Assembly: GCA_013812065.1 (NCBI GenBank)
Contig: JACCUC010000335.1
Coordinates: 1-8,681 of the forward strand
DNA from: Thermoleophilaceae bacterium
GTDB taxonomy: Bacteria; Actinomycetota; Thermoleophilia; Solirubrobacterales; Thermoleophilaceae
Length of the DNA: 8,681 nucleotides
Reading direction: 5' to 3'
Both the position numbers and the translations under genes were made by a program. How positions within the stretch are numbered: position 1 is the stretch's first letter; every line of letters begins with the position of its first letter. The notes below the pieces were generated by a model that saw only the letters and a list, made by a program, of their open reading frames with translations, did no database searches and was not told the origin of the DNA. Of this stretch, positions 5,951 through 8,681 are shown one piece after another.

Positions 5951-5958
5951 CTCCTCCT
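5951..5958 (-). promoter_or_regulatory. Shine-Dalgarno AGGAGGAG deciding a TTG start
   Basis: AGGAGGAG on the minus strand lies 5 bases before the TTG at 5945-5943. It is one of the strongest ribosome sites in the window and supports initiation of the first of three chained small membrane proteins at a TTG codon. Confidence 0.65.
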
Positions 5959-6032
5959 CGGCGATCAGGCCACGACGTGACGGGGATGTTACAGGAGTGG
6001 GTCTCGGGGCGAGCCGAGCCAGCGAGGGGGCG

Positions 6033-6054
6033 GCGGGCCCCGACCGGAGCCCGC
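6033..6054 (-). terminator. GC-rich hairpin downstream of the PsbP-like gene
   Basis: On the minus strand GCGGGCTCC-GGTC-GGGGCCCGC forms a 9-bp stem with one G-T pair and a 4-base loop, 33 bases after the TGA at 6088-6090. There is no T-run after it, so it may cause pausing, Rho-assisted ending or 3'-end stabilisation rather than classical termination. Confidence 0.4.
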
Positions 6055-6087
6055 GCCCGCGCGCGCGGTCAACGGCGGCTCGATCGA

Positions 6088-6768
6088 TCACCGCGGTGCG
6101 GCGCGGAAGCTGGCCGCGATCCGGTCGAAGTCGGTGACAAAGCGCTCGAAGTACCTGTCCGGCAGCGCTTGAAGGACGATCGTGATCATCGTGGTGCCCT
6201 GGAACAGGAAGTAGTGGGAGTGAGTCCCGCGGCGGCGCGTCTTTGGATCCCGGAAGGAGTAGAAGTAGAAGTACCCCGGTAGCCCGCCGAGCTCGATCTG
6301 TCGCGACTCGGCGAGGAGCTTCACCTTGCTGCCCGATGCGACGATCTCGTCGGTAAGGGCCTCGACTTTACTGAGGTCGCGCCGCTCGACCCGGAATCGA
6401 AGCGGGACCGAGCGCACGAGCAGCGAGGCGACCCGGCCCCGGGCCGCGAGCAGCTCCGCGTCCGGCGTAGCGAGCCGTTTCCAGTCGCGGGGAAAGTCGA
6501 TCGAGAAACGCCCCCGGCCATCGAGGAAGCGCACGAAGCCCGGCGTGGCATCGGGCACCGCCGGCGCCGGTGGCGGCTGCGGGGCGGGGGGCGAGAAGCC
6601 CGAGCCGACGCGGTCGCCCGCGGCACCACCTACGACCACTCCAATGCCGACCGCGAGCGCCCCGACGGCGAGCCCGGCGGCGATGAGCCACCTGCGGGAC
6701 AGGGCCCGCGGGATCAGCCCTGTGCTCGTGTCCCCCTCTCGGTGGTGCCGGCGGATTTTTAGGCGCAA
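6088..6768 (-). CDS. Membrane-anchored PsbP-like protein (226 aa)
   Basis: A basic cytoplasmic N-terminus (KIRRHHR, then RALSRR) is followed by one transmembrane helix (about 27-50), a Pro-rich linker (59-72, PPAPQPPPAPAVP) and an outside domain of about 145 residues. The domain begins GRGRFSIDFPRDWKRL (84-99) and ends with an FERFVTDFDRIAASFR helix (207-222), the pattern of PsbP/Mog1-type alpha-beta folds seen in many bacterial extracytoplasmic proteins of unclear role. A YFYFYSF strand (167-172) is also visible. The only in-frame start is TTG at 6768, 16 bases after the stop of the previous gene; an AGGCGG lies too close upstream to be a normal ribosome site, so coupling is likely. It probably binds or stabilises something at the outer face of the membrane. 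PsbP-like is a fold-level guess; the membrane topology is well supported. Confidence 0.75.
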   Translation of the reverse strand: MRLKIRRHHREGDTSTGLIPRALSRRWLIAAGLAVGALAVGIGVVVGGAAGDRVGSGFSPPAPQPPPAPAVPDATPGFVRFLDGRGRFSIDFPRDWKRLATPDAELLAARGRVASLLVRSVPLRFRVERRDLSKVEALTDEIVASGSKVKLLAESRQIELGGLPGYFYFYSFRDPKTRRRGTHSHYFLFQGTTMITIVLQALPDRYFERFVTDFDRIAASFRAAPR

Positions 6769-6784
6769 AGCCGCCTGTCCAACG

Positions 6785-7069
6785 TTACCGCTGCTCCTGC
6801 TCCCGCCCCACGAACCGCTCCAACGACGTCCGGAGCTGGTCGAGCTCGGTGGTGATGGGCTCGATGGCCGCCTTGAGAGGCTCCGCCTGGGGTGCGACCT
6901 CCCTCATCGCCGCGATCACCGCCCGCAGGTTCGCGTCGACGCGCTGGAGGAACACGGCGAGCGTTATCAGGCAAACGGCGAGCACAACGATCACGGTTAC
7001 GGCGATGGCGATGCTGACGATGGCCACACCAGCGAGGGCGATCACATCGATTGCGATGGCTGCGTGCAT
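6785..7069 (-). CDS. Small single-span membrane protein with helical tail (94 aa)
   Basis: A very long hydrophobic stretch (about 5-41, Ala/Ile/Val-rich, containing one Cys) forms one or possibly two membrane passes, followed by a helical tail (QRVDANLRAVIAAMREVAPQ, then ITTELDQLRTSLERFVGRE) ending in charged residues. ATG 7069 is used, 10 bases after the stop of the preceding gene; a longer frame from 7135 would lie within the previous gene and its extra residues look non-coding. It follows the same membrane-helix plus helical-tail plan as four other small genes here. Function unknown. Confidence 0.74.
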   Translation of the reverse strand: MHAAIAIDVIALAGVAIVSIAIAVTVIVVLAVCLITLAVFLQRVDANLRAVIAAMREVAPQAEPLKAAIEPITTELDQLRTSLERFVGREQEQR

Positions 7070-7079
7070 GGGAGAAGAC

Positions 7080-7337
7080 CTACCGAAGGTCGTCCAGCGC
7101 CCTGCCGTAGCGCTCGAGGTCGGTGCTGACCTCACGCACGAGAGTACGGGTCCTGGCCAGCTGCTCGACTCCCTCGAACTGCGAGGCGAAGAAGCCGCCG
7201 CTCGCGGCCAGCTCGTTGCTGGCCCTCTCGAGCTTCAGGGCGGCCAGCAGCATGCGTACGAGCAGGAAGACGACCACCGGGACGACCACCAGCAAGACCA
7301 CGAGGTCGAAGATCCACCATGCCGTCCACCCCGTCAT
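7080..7337 (-). CDS. Small single-span membrane protein with helical tail (85 aa)
   Basis: The Trp-rich N-terminus MTGWTAWWIFD leads into one transmembrane helix (about 10-32, LVVLLVVVPVVVFLLVRMLL) and a polar helical tail (KLERASNELAASGGFF, then RTRTLVREVSTDLERYGRAL). The ATG at 7337 overlaps the stop of the lipoprotein gene as ATGA and is preceded, 5 bases away, by AGGAGG (7343-7348), so it has both coupling and a strong ribosome site. First of the five small membrane proteins in transcription order. Confidence 0.76.
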   Translation of the reverse strand: MTGWTAWWIFDLVVLLVVVPVVVFLLVRMLLAALKLERASNELAASGGFFASQFEGVEQLARTRTLVREVSTDLERYGRALDDLR

Positions 7338-7930
7338 CCCTTCCTCCTCTCGCTTGCCCTGGCGCCGAGGGGCTCGATCTTCCCACAGGCTACGGGTATG
7401 TCCGGCTCGTACTCCGCCCCGCCCGTTCCGTCCAGATCCACCGACCCACCGCGCAGCAGAACCACCCCGCGCTCGAGCGACCGCAGCTCGCCGGGGTCGA
7501 CGTTCAGCGTCAGGTCCCAGTCGAGCCGGCCGTTGCGGCCGACGGTCGGGAAGGGCTCGAGCGCCAGCAGAGCCCCGCCGTAGACCCTCTTTCCCTCTTC
7601 GAGCCCCACGAAGCCGTTGCCGTTGGCGTCGTCTGCAAACGCCGGACAGGACGCCTCCTGGTCTGCGGCCACGAGACCGTGGATCTGCTGGGCGTGGATC
7701 ATCCTGCGCTCGAGGCCCCGCGCATCGAGGTCGACGGTGAGATGGTTGCCGGCCAGCGACATCTTCGCGGTGCCTCTTGCGTCTGAGTCGTTGAGGGGCG
7801 CGAGGTCAGCGGTGAAGCGCCGCGGCTCGCCGGCGCCCGCGGGAAGGCGATCAGGGGTTTCCTGGCCGCAGGCCGAAGCGAGGACCAAGAGTGAAGCTAG
7901 GAGTGGCAAGAGGCGTCTCATCTGCGACAT
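7334..7930 (-). CDS. Lipoprotein with CHRD-like domain and EF-hand-like loop (198 aa)
   Basis: The N-terminus MSQMRRLLPLLASLLVLASAC has the basic start, hydrophobic core and lipobox (LASAC, Cys21) of a lipid-anchored exported protein. Residues 38-85 (RFTADLAPLNDSDARGT, then IHAQQIHG) follow the CHRD pattern, a beta-sandwich family of extracytoplasmic proteins. DANGNGFVGLEEG (101-113) places D, N, N, F, G and E at EF-hand positions 1, 3, 5, 7, 9 and 12, a plausible calcium-binding loop. Two more cysteines (95, 182) may form a disulfide bond outside the cell. ATG 7930 is chosen over the ATG at 7921 because of a GGAAG upstream; both retain the lipobox. It opens the minus-strand row and overlaps the next gene by 4 bases. 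The frame upstream of 7930 overlaps the endopeptidase gene and is a shadow. CHRD domains are of unknown biochemical function; a direct hydrogenase link is not shown. Confidence 0.85.
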   Translation of the reverse strand: MSQMRRLLPLLASLLVLASACGQETPDRLPAGAGEPRRFTADLAPLNDSDARGTAKMSLAGNHLTVDLDARGLERRMIHAQQIHGLVAADQEASCPAFADDANGNGFVGLEEGKRVYGGALLALEPFPTVGRNGRLDWDLTLNVDPGELRSLERGVVLLRGGSVDLDGTGGAEYEPDIPVACGKIEPLGARASERRKG

Positions 7931-8056
7931 GATTGCGCATCTTCCTACATTTCGCGACGATCCGCCAGTCCGACCCGCGCTGGCGGTCGCGTGCGCCTTT
8001 CCGCACGCTGTGTGGCGGGCACAGAGGCTCGACCTGACCGGGGGCTGAAAGAGACC
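7931..8056. promoter_or_regulatory. Divergent intergenic region with an inverted repeat
   Basis: This 126-base stretch separates the minus-strand lipoprotein from the plus-strand endopeptidase, so it must hold start signals for both sides unless the endopeptidase starts at the GTG at 7991. CCGCCAG (7962-7968) and CTGGCGG (7980-7986) form a 7-bp inverted repeat with an 11-base spacer, a possible operator. I see no convincing -35/-10 pair in either direction; in DNA this GC-rich a repeat of that length may be coincidence. Confidence 0.4.
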
Positions 8057-8566
8057 TTGCACACCTCGACCGAACCACCCCCGCGCCGGATCATCGTCGG
8101 CTGTGTCGGCAACGTCCTGCGCGGCGACGACGGCTTCGGACCCGCCGTCGCTGCCCGGCTCGGACGCCTGCCGGTGGGCGTCGAGGTCCTCGAGACGGGG
8201 ATCGGGGGGATAGCGCTCCTCCAGGAGCTCCTCGTCGGCTGCGACGGCCTCATCGTGGTCGATGCGGTCGACCGCGGGGCGGCGCCTGGCACGGTCTTTG
8301 CCATCGCGCCCGACGTCGCAGACTACGACCAGGTACCCGACATGCACCTGGCCACCCCCGAGCGCGTCCTCTCGATGGCCAAGGGGCTCGGCTGCCTGCC
8401 CGCATGCGTTCTCATGGTGGGGTGTCAGCCGTTCGACGCGCAGAGTTTGGGCCAGGGACTCTCGCCCGAGGTCGAGGGCGCGCTCGACGTCGCCGTGGAG
8501 CAGGTTCGCGAAGTGGTCGAGGACTGGCTGAACGAACCGTCGGCGGGCGGTCCCCGCAGTCGATAG
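8057..8566 (+). CDS. [NiFe]-hydrogenase maturation endopeptidase (peptidase M52, HyaD/HupD family)
   Basis: Removes the C-terminal tail of a [NiFe]-hydrogenase large subunit after nickel insertion. The 169 residues hold the full family pattern: RRIIVGCVGNVLRGDDGFG (10-28), ETGIGG (46-51), LIVVDAVDRGAAPGTV (65-80), MHLATPERVL (96-105) and LPACVLMVGCQP (114-125). Asp25, Glu46 and His97 occupy the metal-binding positions that sense nickel in this family (HybD uses Glu, Asp and His). TTG 8057 is chosen because it begins a few residues before the first strand and follows an A/G-rich stretch; a longer form from GTG 7991 would add 22 residues with no family match. It is 11 bases before the ATPase gene and transcribed together with it. 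The large subunit at the left edge is a likely substrate, as it keeps its tail. Highly confident for family; the gene symbol is left open because the subgroup is not clear. Confidence 0.95.
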   Translation: MHTSTEPPPRRIIVGCVGNVLRGDDGFGPAVAARLGRLPVGVEVLETGIGGIALLQELLVGCDGLIVVDAVDRGAAPGTVFAIAPDVADYDQVPDMHLATPERVLSMAKGLGCLPACVLMVGCQPFDAQSLGQGLSPEVEGALDVAVEQVREVVEDWLNEPSAGGPRSR

Positions 8567-8577
8567 CATGCAGAGCG

Positions 8578-8681
8578 ATGAAGCTCGCGATCGCAGGCAA
8601 GGGGGGCTCGGGCAAGACCTCGATCTCGGGGACGATGGCCCGCGTGCTGGCCCGCAGCGGCCACCGGGTGCTCGCCATCGA
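8578..8681 (+). CDS. P-loop ATPase of the CooC/MinD (SIMIBI) type, N-terminal part
   Basis: Only the first 34 complete codons are in the window. MKLAIAGKGGSGKTSISGTM carries the deviant Walker A motif KGGxGKT typical of CooC, MinD, ParA and Mrp/NBP35 ATPases, followed by a helix (MARVLARSG) and the next strand (HRVLAI). This start with MKLAIAGKGG most resembles CooC, the nickel-insertion ATPase of carbon monoxide dehydrogenase, though other members cannot be excluded from this fragment. Given the 11-base spacing from the maturation endopeptidase, a role in metal-centre assembly of the hydrogenase is a reasonable inference. ATG 8578 is used; the ATG at 8568 is in another frame. Confidence 0.85.
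   Translation, partial: MKLAIAGKGGSGKTSISGTMARVLARSGHRVLAI

Larger units (their letters stand above)
5946..6087. other. 142-base gap in the minus-strand gene row, with a GC-rich hairpin
   Basis: This is the largest non-coding gap within the minus-strand row. It contains a strong ribosome site (5951-5958), the hairpin at 6033-6054, and a 10-bp run of alternating C and G (6058-6067). A TAACAT on the minus strand (about 5986-5991) could be a -10 element but has no convincing -35. The gap could separate two transcripts, lipoprotein to PsbP-like and then the chained small proteins onward. Confidence 0.4.

Noticed and set aside
6058..6067. Alternating CG run (10 bp) as a Z-DNA or regulatory site
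   Set aside because: Too short and expected by chance in DNA this GC-rich.
7931..8569. Upstream extension of the lipoprotein frame
   Set aside because: It would lie opposite the M52 endopeptidase and would bury the signal peptide; the lipobox is correctly placed only from 7930 or 7921.
1..8681. CRISPR array, tRNA or rRNA genes, insertion sequences
   Set aside because: No regularly spaced repeats, no cloverleaf-like segments, no transposase motifs or terminal inverted repeats were seen; the gaps are too short to hide them.

Overview
The window is strongly GC-rich, with G/C third codon positions, frequent GTG and TTG starts, tightly packed genes and no RNA genes or mobile elements. It looks like a chromosomal locus of a high-GC bacterium, most likely an actinobacterium of the soil or Thermoleophilia/Gaiella type. 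That assignment rests on composition and gene families only. The theme is a [NiFe]-hydrogenase locus and its accessory genes. The small subunit and most of the large subunit lie to the left of the window. More maturation genes probably lie to the right.

Layout. Positions 1-2113 (plus strand) hold the 3' end of the hydrogenase large subunit with its C-terminal nickel-binding motif and a 20-residue removable tail. Next come a degenerate relative of the M52 hydrogenase-maturation endopeptidases and an unrecognised helical protein. This strand ends in a compact convergent intergenic region (2114-2157) with two overlapping perfect hairpins and a palindrome. Positions 2158-7930 (minus strand, read right to left) hold eleven genes with very small gaps or overlaps. 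In order of transcription they are: a CHRD-type lipoprotein with an EF-hand-like loop; two small single-span membrane proteins; a membrane-anchored PsbP-like protein; three more small single-span proteins chained by 4-base overlaps; a four-helix DUF4383-type membrane protein; a stand-alone NifU-C-domain protein; a TPR protein with an exact 40-residue repeat; and a biotin-ligase-fold protein with altered active-site motifs. Positions 8057-8681 (plus strand, divergent) hold a canonical M52 hydrogenase endopeptidase and the first 34 codons of a CooC/MinD-type P-loop ATPase.

How the genes may work together. The intact endopeptidase at 8057 is the obvious candidate to remove the tail of the large subunit after nickel insertion. 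The CooC-like ATPase is a candidate nickel-insertion or cofactor-handling factor. The NifU-like, TPR and ligase-like proteins form one tightly spaced minus-strand group that may help assemble or scaffold the enzyme. The small membrane proteins and the lipoprotein point to an envelope-associated function, but nothing in their sequences ties them directly to hydrogen oxidation. The most unusual content is two proteins that keep an enzyme fold but appear to have lost catalytic residues (743-1534 and 2158-2916), and the set of five miniature membrane proteins.
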